From Ophiostoma sp. CBS 140.51 (taxonomy: Eukaryota > Ascomycota > Sordariomycetes > Ophiostomatales > Ophiostomataceae): a DNA stretch of 64,000 nucleotides. The translations under genes were made by a program, and so were the position numbers. The stretch lies in the NCBI GenBank assembly GCA_029298735.1, contig JANSLP010000036.1, forward strand, positions 62,001-126,000, in the 5' to 3' direction. Under the pieces are notes generated by a model, which was given only the letters and a program-made list of their open reading frames with translations, was not told the origin of the DNA and searched no databases. Numbering within the stretch: position 1 is the first letter of the stretch; every line of letters begins with the position of its first letter. Shown here one piece after another: positions 41,133-51,494 of the stretch.

Positions 41133-42561
41133 ATGGATATTCCATTTACACAACGGTTCTGTCTGTCCGACAACGGCTTTCTGCCACCCAATCTGCCACT
41201 GGCCAGACTGCCCGACCCGTACTACGCACCGTGGGAATCTGTCATTTCTCGACTGCCTCACCTCCTGCAGACAAACAGTTTGCGTAACCAAGTCGGCCAG
41301 CTGCCCAACCTTTCGGTCCATGCACTGAGATCGGAGCCCGAATGGCGAAGGGCCTACCTGATTTTGGCGTTTTTGACGCACGCCTACATCTGGGGCGAAG
41401 ACAAGGTTAAAGATGTACGTTAGTATGCAGGAGAGGAATATCGCATGGTTTTGATGCACGACATTTTGCTAACACCTGCAGGTCCTCCCACCATGCATTG
41501 CCGTGCCACTACTGGCTGTTGCCGACCACTTGGAGCTGCCGCCCGTTGCGACATATGCTGCACTGAACCTGTGGAACTTTACGACGGTCTCAGACGATGG
41601 CACCCTATCAGACACTAGCATCCCCTTTGACGATCTCGACCGCCTGCGAGCTCTCCATACGTTCACCGATACCGAGTCCGAGTCGTGGTTCTATATCGTG
41701 TCCGTGGCTATGGAGTGCCGTGCCGGCAAGATCTTGCCTGTACTCTTGAAAGCTTTGGACGCAGCAGCTATCAACGACACACCCACTGTGACAGCGGCCC
41801 TCCGCCAGTTTATCCCGTGCATCCAGGAGGTCGGTCACCTTTTGAATCGCATGCACGAGCGTTGCGACCCGTCGACATTCTTCTTCCAGATTCGGCCCTA
41901 CTTGGCAGGCAGCAAACACATGGCCGCCCAAGGCCTTCCCAACGGCGTATTTTACGACGAAGGTGATGGTCGTGGAGAATGGCGCCAGCTGCGTGGTGGT
42001 AGCAACGGGCAGAGCTCGCTGATTCAGTTCTTTGATATTGTGCTGGGCGTGGAGCACACGTCGAATGGATGCACTCATGTGCCGGGGGACGACGACAAGG
42101 CGGAGAAGACGGAGAAGTCCGAAGATGGTTTCCATCACGAGGTTCGCGGGTACATGCCGGGCCCACACCGTCGGTTTCTGGAAAATGTGGCCGCTATGCC
42201 GAGCCTGCGAGATTTTGTCATGCAGGCGCAGAGCGATGCTCCTACCGACGAGCTGCAAGAACTGTCGGCTGCATTTGAAGACGCAACAAAGGCTCTGGCC
42301 GCATTCCGCAACAAGCACTTGGCCATTGTCACACGCTACATCATCATTCCGTCGCGACAGAAAGCTGCAAGGGAAGCGAGCAACGCTTCTGATGCGAAAA
42401 CCTGCCCCCTGCGTGGTTTGGCCGGCAATCCATCGAAGAAGGACTCAGCGGAACTGCTTACAGGCACTGGTGGCACCGAGCTTCTGCCATTCCTCAAGCA
42501 TACCCGCGATGAGACGCTGCAAGCTGGTGTTCTGACGCCGCCTGCGTCCAGAGACGAATAA
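41133..42561 (+). CDS. indoleamine 2,3-dioxygenase (IDO/BNA2)
   Basis: Two-exon gene, join(41133..41414,41482..42561), predicted 453 residues, usual for fungal IDO. It is a haem enzyme that opens the indole ring of tryptophan to N-formylkynurenine, the first step of the kynurenine/NAD pathway. Family blocks are RAYLILAFLTHAYIWGE (about 75-91), GVFYDEGDGRGEWRQLRGGS, then QSSLIQFFDIVLGVEH with the haem-ligand His near 286, and GYMPGPHRRFLENV. A low-complexity Lys/Glu insert follows the proximal His. The 67-nt intron (GTACGT, GCTAACACCTGCAG) joins in phase 0. Divergent from kynureninase. Fungi often have several IDO paralogues, so this copy could serve NAD synthesis or a dedicated pathway. Confidence 0.95.
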
Positions 42562-42917
42562 CGATTTACGACGTTCAACGAATAAAATAATCTAGATTAG
42601 CAGTTTATTTTCGAAAATACAACAAAATGCAAGAGAGACAACAATGTGCAGTTTGTGTCCTGAAACCCGTCATTGCATCACGGATGTGCCTTGAGTTGGC
42701 CTGGCGCGAAGGATCGGGATGCAGGAACGCCTTGACACTGACACGCTTCCCTGCATTTGCTGTAGCCGTATGGCTGCCTTGTGAGGCGCATTGGGCAGGG
42801 AGCAGTGTGCAGTTTGCAAACGAACAAAATGCTACAGACCGCCTTTCTTCAACGCAGATATCGAATTGATTTCATTTCTAACATACTTTCTTTTCATGTC
42901 CGTTCAGCACATACACA
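42562..42917. other. intergenic, IDO 3' end / F-box-like promoter
   Basis: Short spacer with an AATAAAATAA sequence just after the IDO stop codon (42579-42588) and the leader of the next gene. No gene seen. Confidence 0.6.
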
Positions 42918-44900
42918 ATGCTCTCCTTTCTCGACCTCCCCGAGAGCGCGCGCACACTCGTCTACGAGTACGCGCTCGTGCGCTTCGAGCGCAACTGCCC
43001 CATCGACCTAAGCTACTGGCAGAAGAGGTCGTTTCAAACGCTTGAGGAGCAAGAGTACCAATTGCGACGCGGGATGCACCAATGCTGGCGGCGGGCCAAC
43101 ACCTATGAGCCGCACAACCGGACATGCGTCTGTGAGCCACTACCGCTGGCTCTTTTAAGAGTGTGCCGGACGGTTCACACCGAGGCAGTCCGGGTGCTCT
43201 ACAGCGAGAACAAATTTGTGTTGCGAGGCCGGACGTTTACCTCGAGACTGATTTTCGGCGAGATGAGCTACGACAACCACCATGATGACTACCGACTGCA
43301 GCGTCTGCCACCCGCCATCCAATTTGCACCATTGCTCGGCGAAATCCCATTGTACGGACTTGCCAACATGCGCTCACTCTTGATCAGGCTTAACTGCTGG
43401 CCGTGTCCATTAGGCCACGAGGAGGCCATCTTTACAGACTGGTACCACGATAATCCATTTGAGGACTTTGATGACGAGTCGGCGAACCCCACGAGCTTTT
43501 GTCGGTTCTGCAACATGCGGTCCGACCGCGCAGACGATCCTCTCTTTTTAACAGAGACAGAAGAAGGAGCGAAGTTAACGCAGAATCTTGCCAAGAATAA
43601 GGCAATGCTCAAGGTCTGGGACGATGTGTGTGAACGACTTGGACTCGCCCTCAAACAAAATCCACACGATCGGCCACAACTCGACCTGACGTTTATCTGC
43701 GATGTGGACAGCGCAGAAGACGCCGAGAGAGTGGTTGCCCCATTAAAGCAAGCAGTTATATCCTCCGCCGGCACACGACTCAGGAACTGTACGATTCGAC
43801 TCGGTCGAGACCGACAGGATGCCGATCACACTGCAGTAGCAAGGCGCACTGTCCAGACCTTGAAAACCGGTGTCGAAGTCCATGAGGAGGCAGGGGACAT
43901 AACAGACACCCGACACATCTTCCCTTTCAAGCGACTCCCGGCCGAGCTTCGCATCAAAATATTGGAGTACACCGACCTGGGCCGACTACAGAGAGCCTTC
44001 TTTCGCAATGGCCGCCAGTTCTTCGCAAGCACAAACTATATGGGCGTCGCCTGCTGCAACGCCTGCACATTTACACGCATGGACTGCTGCTGCCCGCGTT
44101 ACTATTCTTCTGTGTCAGTGCACTGCAAGTGTGCCTTTTTGCCCACGGAACTATTCAAGGTGGACCGCCAAATGTACCACGAGACAGCCCAGGATATGTT
44201 TTACAGCAAAGCCAGCCTCGAATACCACAGCGACAACTTTGACATAACACTCCAAGCCCTGAAGCGAATGACACCAAACACGCTCAAACTCATCACAAGG
44301 CTCAAGTTTGTCGTCTCTACCGAGCAGTTCCGCATGTGGAGGAAGCCGGGCCACCGGATGTACGTTGACTCGGACGATGAGGAGGATAGTGACATCCCCT
44401 CTTTTGTGTGGACACCCAACCCATACCGTGGCGACAAGACCTGGGCACCGCTGGTTGCTTTTATCAGCGACAACATGGACGTCTCTCGGTTGTCTATCCG
44501 GCTCAACTTTATCGACTGCGTCTGGGACAAGTTTGAGAGTTACCTCATGAGCGACGACACGGACGACCTGCATCACGAGTTCCACGATGCCTACTGCATG
44601 TACATGGACCTGGTCAATGAGGTTTGTACACTTGAAGATCTGAAAGGGTTTGCCATTGACATTTCCGTCTTTGAGAACATGGAGCACTGGTTTGTACGCC
44701 AGGTTCTCGGTGACCGGGACCCGTACAAGGGTGGTGTGACGGAAGAAGAGATTGAAAAGATGCACGCAAACAAGAGAGGCCGACGGGCGCACCGGTTCAT
44801 GCCCGTGTATCACAGCACCAACATACCATTGCCAAACTCAAGTTGGGTGCCGCCTGTGGAAATGGGTAGGGAGTTGGACACAGAGGCAGGTGCGAGTTAG
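42918..44900 (+). CDS. large F-box-like protein with two F-box-type motifs
   Basis: Single-exon gene, 660 residues. Its start, LSFLDLPESARTLVYEYAL (residues 2-20), is an F-box-like helix pair. A second, more canonical one lies at about 335-355 (FKRLPAELRIKILEYTDLG). Each is followed by a region with the fungal pattern of LLRVCRTVHTEAVRVLY-type helices (first copy) or LFKVDRQMYHETAQDMFY (second copy), so the protein looks like two linked copies of one module. Many Pezizomycotina proteins of this type exist. F-box proteins recruit substrates to SCF ubiquitin ligases, but this role is not shown for the group. Cys clusters (CCNACTFTRMDCCCP at about 375-389) may bind metal. No signal peptide. Confidence 0.6.
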   Translation: MLSFLDLPESARTLVYEYALVRFERNCPIDLSYWQKRSFQTLEEQEYQLRRGMHQCWRRANTYEPHNRTCVCEPLPLALLRVCRTVHTEAVRVLYSENKFVLRGRTFTSRLIFGEMSYDNHHDDYRLQRLPPAIQFAPLLGEIPLYGLANMRSLLIRLNCWPCPLGHEEAIFTDWYHDNPFEDFDDESANPTSFCRFCNMRSDRADDPLFLTETEEGAKLTQNLAKNKAMLKVWDDVCERLGLALKQNPHDRPQLDLTFICDVDSAEDAERVVAPLKQAVISSAGTRLRNCTIRLGRDRQDADHTAVARRTVQTLKTGVEVHEEAGDITDTRHIFPFKRLPAELRIKILEYTDLGRLQRAFFRNGRQFFASTNYMGVACCNACTFTRMDCCCPRYYSSVSVHCKCAFLPTELFKVDRQMYHETAQDMFYSKASLEYHSDNFDITLQALKRMTPNTLKLITRLKFVVSTEQFRMWRKPGHRMYVDSDDEEDSDIPSFVWTPNPYRGDKTWAPLVAFISDNMDVSRLSIRLNFIDCVWDKFESYLMSDDTDDLHHEFHDAYCMYMDLVNEVCTLEDLKGFAIDISVFENMEHWFVRQVLGDRDPYKGGVTEEEIEKMHANKRGRRAHRFMPVYHSTNIPLPNSSWVPPVEMGRELDTEAGAS

Positions 44901-45411
44901 AGTAGAAGCAGATAAAAAAACTGCAATACTTGAATGCCAGCTCCCACCAGCCTCTTTTCATGTCTCAGTGGAGCGCAGAAGGTCTAGTGGCTTCAGGATA
45001 TGTTTCTCTGGCAACTGACATTTCGCTGGCTATGTTGTATGGAAGCTCAATGAGGCACTTTGATATCAGTCTAAGTGTCAGGGTTCTGCAGTTGGCCCTG
45101 TAGGACGAGCACCCGCTGTCTTTAGTCATTTTCTTTTCATAGATTGAAATGAATAGTGGAACATGGTTTTTGTTTTGCTTTATGAATTTTTTATATTTTT
45201 ATAATATTTTTATTCATATTTTTCGTAGAGGTATTTTATATTATTTACTGGTGGTTTTTATGTACTTTTTATATGTAAGTGACATATAAAAGGTACTAAC
45301 TTGGGACGGTCCAAAAGGGGGGGTGGACCAGAAGTAGGGTGGGTTACTTACAGAGTACTTTGTACTTCTCTTTTTTGTCTTGTCATTTTTTGTGCCTTTA
45401 TTTTGACGCGA
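44901..45411. other. convergent 3' region, F-box-like / SRAP
   Basis: Tail-to-tail spacer with a very AT-rich part (45,175-45,290) suited to polyadenylation on both strands. No gene seen. Confidence 0.6.
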
Positions 45412-46801
45412 CTACCCATTCTTGAGGCCAAAGAAGGACGTGATTTTCTGGCTGTTGCCGCTTTTGTCGTCCTTTTTGCTTGGTGTGCGAGCCGTTGCTT
45501 TGAATCCTTTGTCCTTGTTCACCTTTCCTGTGATTTCCTTCCCCGTGACCTGTGTGCTCACCGTCTTGACAGGCGTCGTGGGGGTCGCTGCTGTTGCTAT
45601 TGTTGATGCCGCTTTCGTGTCTTTTGTGTCTGTCAACGGCGACGCCAGTCTCACCCTCTTTGACGGCTGCTCGGCATCAATTTCTGCTGCCTCTTCCGCT
45701 TCTCTCTTTTCTCTCTTCTCCCTTTGCTCTCTCGTTTCGGTTTCCTCCATCTTCTCCGTCTTCCCCCTAAAGAAATTGGCAATATTCGACTTGTTGCTCG
45801 CGCTGGCCACCGGCACAATAAAACTCGGCGAGCTGTTCCCGGCCTTGTTTACTTCCTTGCTGACAACATCCACAATCAGGGATGCACCATCGTCGTCGTC
45901 CATCCGCGGCCACGGCCTCAAGAGTAACTGCAGCTCGGGAGTCCACGTGTCGCGCGCCGGGTCCAGCCACTTTTCGAGTTCCGGCGACTGGTAGTCAAAC
46001 ACCACCGGCATGCGGTCGTGCAGGAAACGCAGCGACGCGTTCGAGTCGGTCGTGATGATTGTGTAGGTGTAGGTGCGCCCATTCTCGCCGTCGTAGTTGA
46101 CGCTATCCCACAGCCCCCCCAAGAGCAGTGGCAGTCCATCCCGTCGCCGGATGTAGTGCGGCACGCGCTCTTTGGGCCCCGTCTTGAGCCACTCGTAGAA
46201 GCCCTGGGCCACCACGATGCACCGCTTGCGTCCTCGCAGCGACGCCCACATACTTGAGCCCGACCCAGGCGCCAACGAGTCCGCCCGGCAGTTGATCGTC
46301 TTGAGCATCGTCGCGTAGTCTGGCCGTTTCTTCATCCACGACGGAACCAGGCCCCACTTCATCACTTGTAACTGGAGGTGCGGCCCGTCTTTCGCGGACT
46401 TGTCCGTCTTCTCCGTCTTCTCCGTCTTTTTTTGCTTGTCGTGTGTAGGAAAGACAGGCCGCAAAATCACACCGTGATAGCCAGGCGCAAAGTTGTAGGA
46501 CGGCTGGAAGGGGGCATCTCCAGTGTCCTTGGCCTCGTCTGTGTCCTGTGCATCTTGGGCGTTGCCATCTTCGTCGGCACCTTGATGGTCTCGTTGCCCA
46601 TCATTTGCATAGCTTCTTCCGCTGCTTCGTCCGTGTTGTTGTTGTTCGTGGAAATCGTCGGCAGGAAGCCCGTGCTGTTCCAGGACGTCATGCACCTGGC
46701 CATAGCGCTGGAGGTTGATGTGTTAGTGGTCGGCAAATTAATGACTGAACTACTTCTGGTGCAAAGCAACTTACCAGAGCCAGAACGTATCTGCCGCACA
46801 T
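45412..46801 (-). CDS. SRAP-domain protein (HMCES/YedK type)
   Basis: Two-exon gene, complement(join(45412..46707,46775..46801)), predicted 440 residues. Exon 1 encodes only nine residues, MCGRYVLAL, so the catalytic Cys2 is on a separate tiny exon. The 67-nt intron (GTAAGT, CACTAACACATCAACCTCCAG) joins in phase 0 to RYGQVHDVLE. SRAP proteins form a protective thiazolidine crosslink between Cys2 and abasic sites in single-stranded DNA at replication forks. Other active-site elements are visible: Asn in SYNFAPG, Glu in GFYEWLKTG, and His in FLHDRMPVVFD. An acidic/Gln insertion (about 30-70) is not in YedK. The C-terminal 150 residues are charged and disordered with two PIP-like motifs: NIANFF near 318 and KITSFF at 430-435. 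Confidence 0.93.
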
Positions 46802-47258
46802 TCTGATCGTTTTGATCGTTTTGCGTGATGTTGCGATGTCGCGCCGTCGAGAGGAGGTGTCGTTGCATTCACGATTCACGATTCATGGCAGGAACGACCT
46901 GGGTCCCATTCACTGGAGCTGGGCTTCAGCGTGTGGCGATGACGTGGGTGCCTGCTAAAAGTACAATTTACAGCGCGCTAACACAACGGTGCTGTCAAGC
47001 TGGATGACTAAGCTGAAAGACAACCAACGACAACGTCTATTTGTTTTGCCCCTTTCTTCCGGTCTGTTGTCAAGCCTTTTGAATTGAGTTGACATTTTGA
47101 TGAGAGTTAATTTATATTTTCTCTACATTTTATTTGGTCGTACAAGCTGTTGTTTATTTTTTCAAATAAGATAATAGAAGTTCCTATGAGAACCAACACA
47201 CAATTCCATAAAAAACCAACAATTCGTACATCATTGGCAGTATGTAAGGCTTGAACAA
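46802..47258. other. intergenic, SRAP promoter / AA9 3' side
   Basis: Promoter and leader of the SRAP gene plus DNA downstream of the AA9 stop codon. The AT-rich 47,090-47,250 can be read as open DNA but, once the last AA9 intron is removed, it is untranslated. Confidence 0.55.
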
Positions 47259-48202
47259 TCAAGTGCAGATGAACGGACGCGGTCCTGTTTATTATTAGTT
47301 TAAATTGCACAGAATACTTCGTGGACAAGCACGTCATTGACTCACCCGGAATGGTGTACTCTCCCTTCATGGGATAGATGTTGATCAAAAGACCGGGATC
47401 TGACGACTTGTAGATGCCGGGAATGCTGTACGTCGTCGGCTTTTGAGCACCTTTGCCGCCGGTAACATTGATTTGTGCACACTCCATGTACAACTGGGCA
47501 CCGTTGACCGAGCGTGCGCCGTGGAGGGCAATCATCTCTGCCCGCAAAAGGTATTGGCCGTCCTCCAGGCAGTCGGGGATGGTGATGATCTGCTTGCCGG
47601 CATTGTTGATGACTGTGTCTGTGCCCCAAACGCCATTGTTGTAGCCTTGTTCCATGATCTTGAACCTGATGGGAAAAATGTCAGCCCTGCGTCTCCAAGA
47701 GACAATCGTATGTTGCTCAGTTGTTGACTTACCACCCGGCACCGACACCAGAGTCTTTGGTGGCATCGGCCACTTTCTTCATGTACGCCATGACGGGGCC
47801 CTGCATTGTTAGTTTGGCACAAAATTTAGGATAGATAACCAAGCTTATTTATTTGAAGCTCAGACACTCAGACTTACTTTGTGACCAGCATCCATCACAT
47901 CGTTGGCACCGGCTATCATGTGGTTAGTCTAGTGCATAGGAATGCTAATACTTATTATATGCTGAGAAATCAACTCACATGTAAGAGTGTGACGCCACAC
48001 GGCCGTGACGTTGCTGCCCGCAGTCACATCAATGATCTTGGCCGAAGGCTGGGTTGGATTCGGCGGTCCATTGCACGCAAGGTTGCTGGACGTGACATCT
48101 GTCTGGGGCTGAAACAATGTCAGTGGACGAAAAGCCAAGCAGTCCTCGTAATGGGAAACTCACTCCATCATAAGAAGGGTCGCGGACCGTGTCGTGAATA
48201 TG
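47259..48202 (-). pseudogene. AA9 lytic polysaccharide monooxygenase, 5'-truncated
   Basis: Six recognisable exons on the - strand: 48202-48164 (start unclear), 48108-47979, 47912-47878, 47800-47733, 47665-47346 and 47284-47259. All five introns have GT/AG ends and correct phases. The spliced frame reads VRDPSYDG, TDVTSSNLACNG, AVWRHTLTSGANDVMDAGHKG, GWFKIMEQGYNNGVWG, LRAEMIALHGARSV, QLYMECAQINVTGG and YTIPGPRPFICT, about 205 residues. AA9 enzymes oxidise cellulose using copper held by His1 and a second His. The second His (DAGHKG) and axial Tyr (QLYMECAQI) are present. The signal peptide and His1 are not found. Directly upstream of HIHDTVRDP the frame meets TGA, and the neighbouring gene's stop is only about 150 bp away. 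It is likely a decapitated gene; a missed first exon is the alternative. Confidence 0.72.
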
Positions 48203-48350
48203 TCAAACTGAAAGGCCGGATATCCAACAAGAAGCAAAATCAGTAAATCAGTAAATCAGTAGCAGTAGAAGAGCAGAATATTAAAGTACAGCTGGAAATA
48301 AGACATAATAGAAGGTTAAATGGTGCTGAAGGGTGCCATCACCGTTCACT

Positions 48351-49523
48351 CTAACCCATCTCCATGTCCATGGCATCGCCGTCACTCGTCGTGTCACTAG
48401 AGTCCTCCAGCAGCATCTGGAACTGCAGCCGTGACGATGCAGTGGCTGTATCACCGGAGTCGTCAATGGAGTCACCATGAGCCATCGAGTTGTCATTGTC
48501 AAACGTATAGTAGCCGGGCAGCTCGTACAGTCCACTGCTGCCGACACCGGTGACAGAATCCCCGCTCATCATCCGCCGTGGCCGGGGTCGACTCTGTGTC
48601 CGCTGCCGTCTGCGCCTCCGACGAGCCGCCAAGGCGATGGGGTCTGCCGTCACTGGCGAAGGCGTAGGTGAACCACTCGTGTCGTCACGGTAGCCATCGG
48701 CCGACCCAGACCGCGACGGGCAGTGGCTGCGTCGAGTAACTGGCTTGGTATACGGTTTATGCAGTGTCGGTGCTAGAAGATGATGATGGTAATGTGCCAT
48801 CATGGCCGAGTGGTCCATATCCATGGGCCGGCGGTAGGCCATCTTGCGGCGCGGCGAGGGGGACTCGACAGCACGCCCAGCAGCTGCAGCAGACGAACCG
48901 GCTGCACCGCCACGACGGATCTGTCGGCCACGACTGCGGCTGACACTCCGGCAGAGCCAGCTGCCGCTGTTGCTGGTGGCCGAAGGAGTGGTAGTGGCAG
49001 TACCCCACCACTCATGCGGCGATGACGGTCGAGAAACGTGCTGCATGGACGAAGCCACGGAGGACGAGCGCGTGTGCGGCCGCGATGACTGTGAAGATGC
49101 TTTGCGGACGGCCGCTACAGCTGCCGCGGCCATTGCAGAAGCCGCCCCTATCGAAGGCGACCGGTGCCGACGGCGGCCTCGGAACGTGCCGGAACTACCG
49201 GAGGGCGTTTGCTGGCGTGGACGAGGATTGTTGTGCCGCGTGCGAGGCGGCGGATGGTATGGACGGTGCACCATTTGCTGTGATGCCGTCATTGTAAGTG
49301 ATAGAGGGACGGGCGGAGGGCTGCGGCGCCGGTGCCGTCCGCGCTGATGGTAGAATGGATAGTGCAGCTCCGGATCATCGACCGCCATGGCCAGCATTGG
49401 AGTGGCCATGGTGGCCGTAGTCGCGGACTGGTCCCGGATGGCTGCCTTCTCTTCCATGGGAGTTCGCGTCATGATAATAGGCTCAGGGCTGTGGCAGAGC
49501 CTTTTGCGGAGAAAGAAGGACAT
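48351..49523 (-). CDS. hypothetical Arg/Ser-rich protein
   Basis: I recognise no family. Single-exon frame of 390 residues from the ATG at 49523, the first true ATG of the frame. The sequence is low-complexity and basic in the first two thirds: HHQRGRHRRRSPPP, GTFRGRRRHRSPSIG, and an Ala-rich AASAMAAAAVAAVRKASS. ARRRRRRQRTQSRPRPRRM follows near residue 310. The C-terminus switches to an acidic, more ordered-looking segment with GLYELPGYYTFDNDNS and a Ser/Thr/Asp-rich end. RS-like runs are compatible with a nuclear, phosphorylated protein. The codon pattern and the coherent C-terminus make a real gene likely, although the arginine content can also arise from shadow frames. Confidence 0.5.
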   Translation of the reverse strand: MSFFLRKRLCHSPEPIIMTRTPMEEKAAIRDQSATTATMATPMLAMAVDDPELHYPFYHQRGRHRRRSPPPVPLSLTMTASQQMVHRPYHPPPRTRHNNPRPRQQTPSGSSGTFRGRRRHRSPSIGAASAMAAAAVAAVRKASSQSSRPHTRSSSVASSMQHVSRPSSPHEWWGTATTTPSATSNSGSWLCRSVSRSRGRQIRRGGAAGSSAAAAGRAVESPSPRRKMAYRRPMDMDHSAMMAHYHHHLLAPTLHKPYTKPVTRRSHCPSRSGSADGYRDDTSGSPTPSPVTADPIALAARRRRRRQRTQSRPRPRRMMSGDSVTGVGSSGLYELPGYYTFDNDNSMAHGDSIDDSGDTATASSRLQFQMLLEDSSDTTSDGDAMDMEMG

Positions 49524-51494
49524 TCGATGACGCAAATGTTATTCTGAAGAGTGCGAGCTAGGGTTGTTGTTATTTATCAGGGTCGGTTCGAGAGAGAGAA
49601 CCGAGAGAACCTGGGTGATGGGAATGGTGTTACAAGAAGGAAATACTGTTCTACAATTGTCGGATGTTGTTATTGGTTTTGTTGTTGGACAAGAAAGGAT
49701 GAGAAAAAGAGTCTCGACTGAGACATGGGTTGTTGTCGGTTTCTTTTTATGAATGTTGGCAGTCCGCGGGTCTTGGCTGCCTTGTGTGTGCATGTGTATG
49801 AGTTAAAATAAGTGAGTTGGGTTGCGAGTTTCATAAAGGTGTGTACACCCCATTTGTCCATTTGTCAACTCCTTCCTTTCCCCTCTCTCCTCTCTCCGAC
49901 TGTACTTTGTACACATCCCCGATATAAGAATACAGAAACACACAGACGCACTAGAGTCACAAAACAAAGCGAGGCATTGCAATGCTTGTCATTGCTTTTT
50001 GGTTGCCTTTTTGGTTGCAACTCGGTTCCCCAAGGGCGCATCCGCCGGTTTAGGCAGTGTGTTTGTGACAGTTTTGTGTGAGGTTGTTGTCAATAACGAG
50101 TGACAAAGGGATGTGGCATGTCCCGCGTCCGACTCGCCTAACTCATCTAGTTTCCTATTTTCTTGTGCCTGCTCCTTGGGACGTGATCCCTTCTTTGTTT
50201 GTAGAGTCGCACTTCTTTTTTTTTCTGCTGGAAGCTTCCATTCCGCCCTTGCTTTGCTCTGTTGCTTTCTTTCATCTGTTGCTCTTTTTGGCCGTTAATG
50301 GCCGTTGGTTTCCGGATCTCGACCAAGCCAGGCCTCAAAGATAAACCAAGGCAGAACCCCAGAAATCCAGACATGAGAAAACAAAGGGTGTGATGAAAAA
50401 AGAAAGATACCGTTTGGAATTTGGAACGGCGTTATCTTTCGAGGTGGACGAGTCGGAAATGGAATTAGATCTTCTCATTGATAATGGCGAAAGTGAGGGG
50501 AAGCCTTGCCGATTGGTACGATTTCGCGTGAGCCTTGGCTTACAACTTGGCCAGCCTACACCTAGGCTGCCGCTATTTTCTCTCACCCTCCATCTCATTG
50601 CAAGTGCCCTTGACAGTGCAAGAAGAACTGCCATTTGTTGACCGGGACTCTGACCCGGGGCTGTGGTCGTTTTCAAGGCAGACTAACAGGCGGAACATAA
50701 AGTGGTTAAGTGGACGAGATCGGGGGACAGCTCCGCGTGCCAGTTTCGTGGTTTTGGACTGCGCCCCCGGTCAAATCGTGGTCAGCCGCACGTTTTTGAC
50801 TTTGACTCAACGTTGAGATGGCAGCCATCAGCCATTTAGTCCACTTTGGAGTCAGGCTAGCATTGTACCTTGTGACCTCGACCACCAAGGACATAGAAAT
50901 GAGGGATAGACAACAAAAGGCCTAAAAGGCCCAAGAATAACCACCGATGATCGAATGCGGGTGTCTGGAGCGGGCTTGAATCTGAAGTGCGGAAATGTTG
51001 CTTGATGTTTTAAGCCGAGCTGTCAAACTGTTCTTCAGCCTTGCCACCAAAGCGGAGCATTGCGGCAACGACATCTATCAATAGCAGCGATATGTTCGGG
51101 GCCGACCGAGAAGCAAAACGAGGCGAAGCTCGAGAACACAAGTGACGTCCCTTGTGACAATTGCCACAATTGTCACTGTCCACTGTCCGAATCTCGGAGC
51201 CTTCCATTTCAGCTCGAGGACATGACGTCGGTCGGCTCTGGCAAGTATCACGTAGTCGACTGTTTCTGTGACCGAGTTTGGTCGGTTGGTCCAAAGGAGA
51301 ACTGTGTTCCAAAGGAACGATGTGTGTGATGCATGTGGTGTGTATGATGAGTAGAATGCTTTCATTTCGTTAATTTTTGTGTCTTCTTGCGTGGCCATGG
51401 CGCCTTCTGTCTCCCAGGCGCCGGCTCTCGTCGTCAAACTCGTTATCTGTACACAGCGACTTGGCTTTTTGTCCTTCGTTCCGCACATTCTCCT
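49524..51494. other. 2.0-kb intergenic, no gene seen
   Basis: Between the Arg/Ser-rich gene promoter (a TC-rich leader on its sense strand) and the 3' end of AIM41. Short open frames only, none with recognisable motifs. Confidence 0.5.

Noticed and set aside
47107..47345. C-terminal extension of the AA9 frame with a membrane-like helix
   Set aside because: A standard intron (47285-47345) removes it and gives the canonical AA9 ending YTIPGPRPF plus Cys, so the extension is intronic and untranslated DNA.
48210..48350. Candidate first exon of the AA9 gene starting at ATGTCTTATTTCCAG
   Set aside because: The frame stops after 16 codons, has no signal peptide or N-terminal His after cleavage, and no splice combination joins it to VRDPSYDG in frame.
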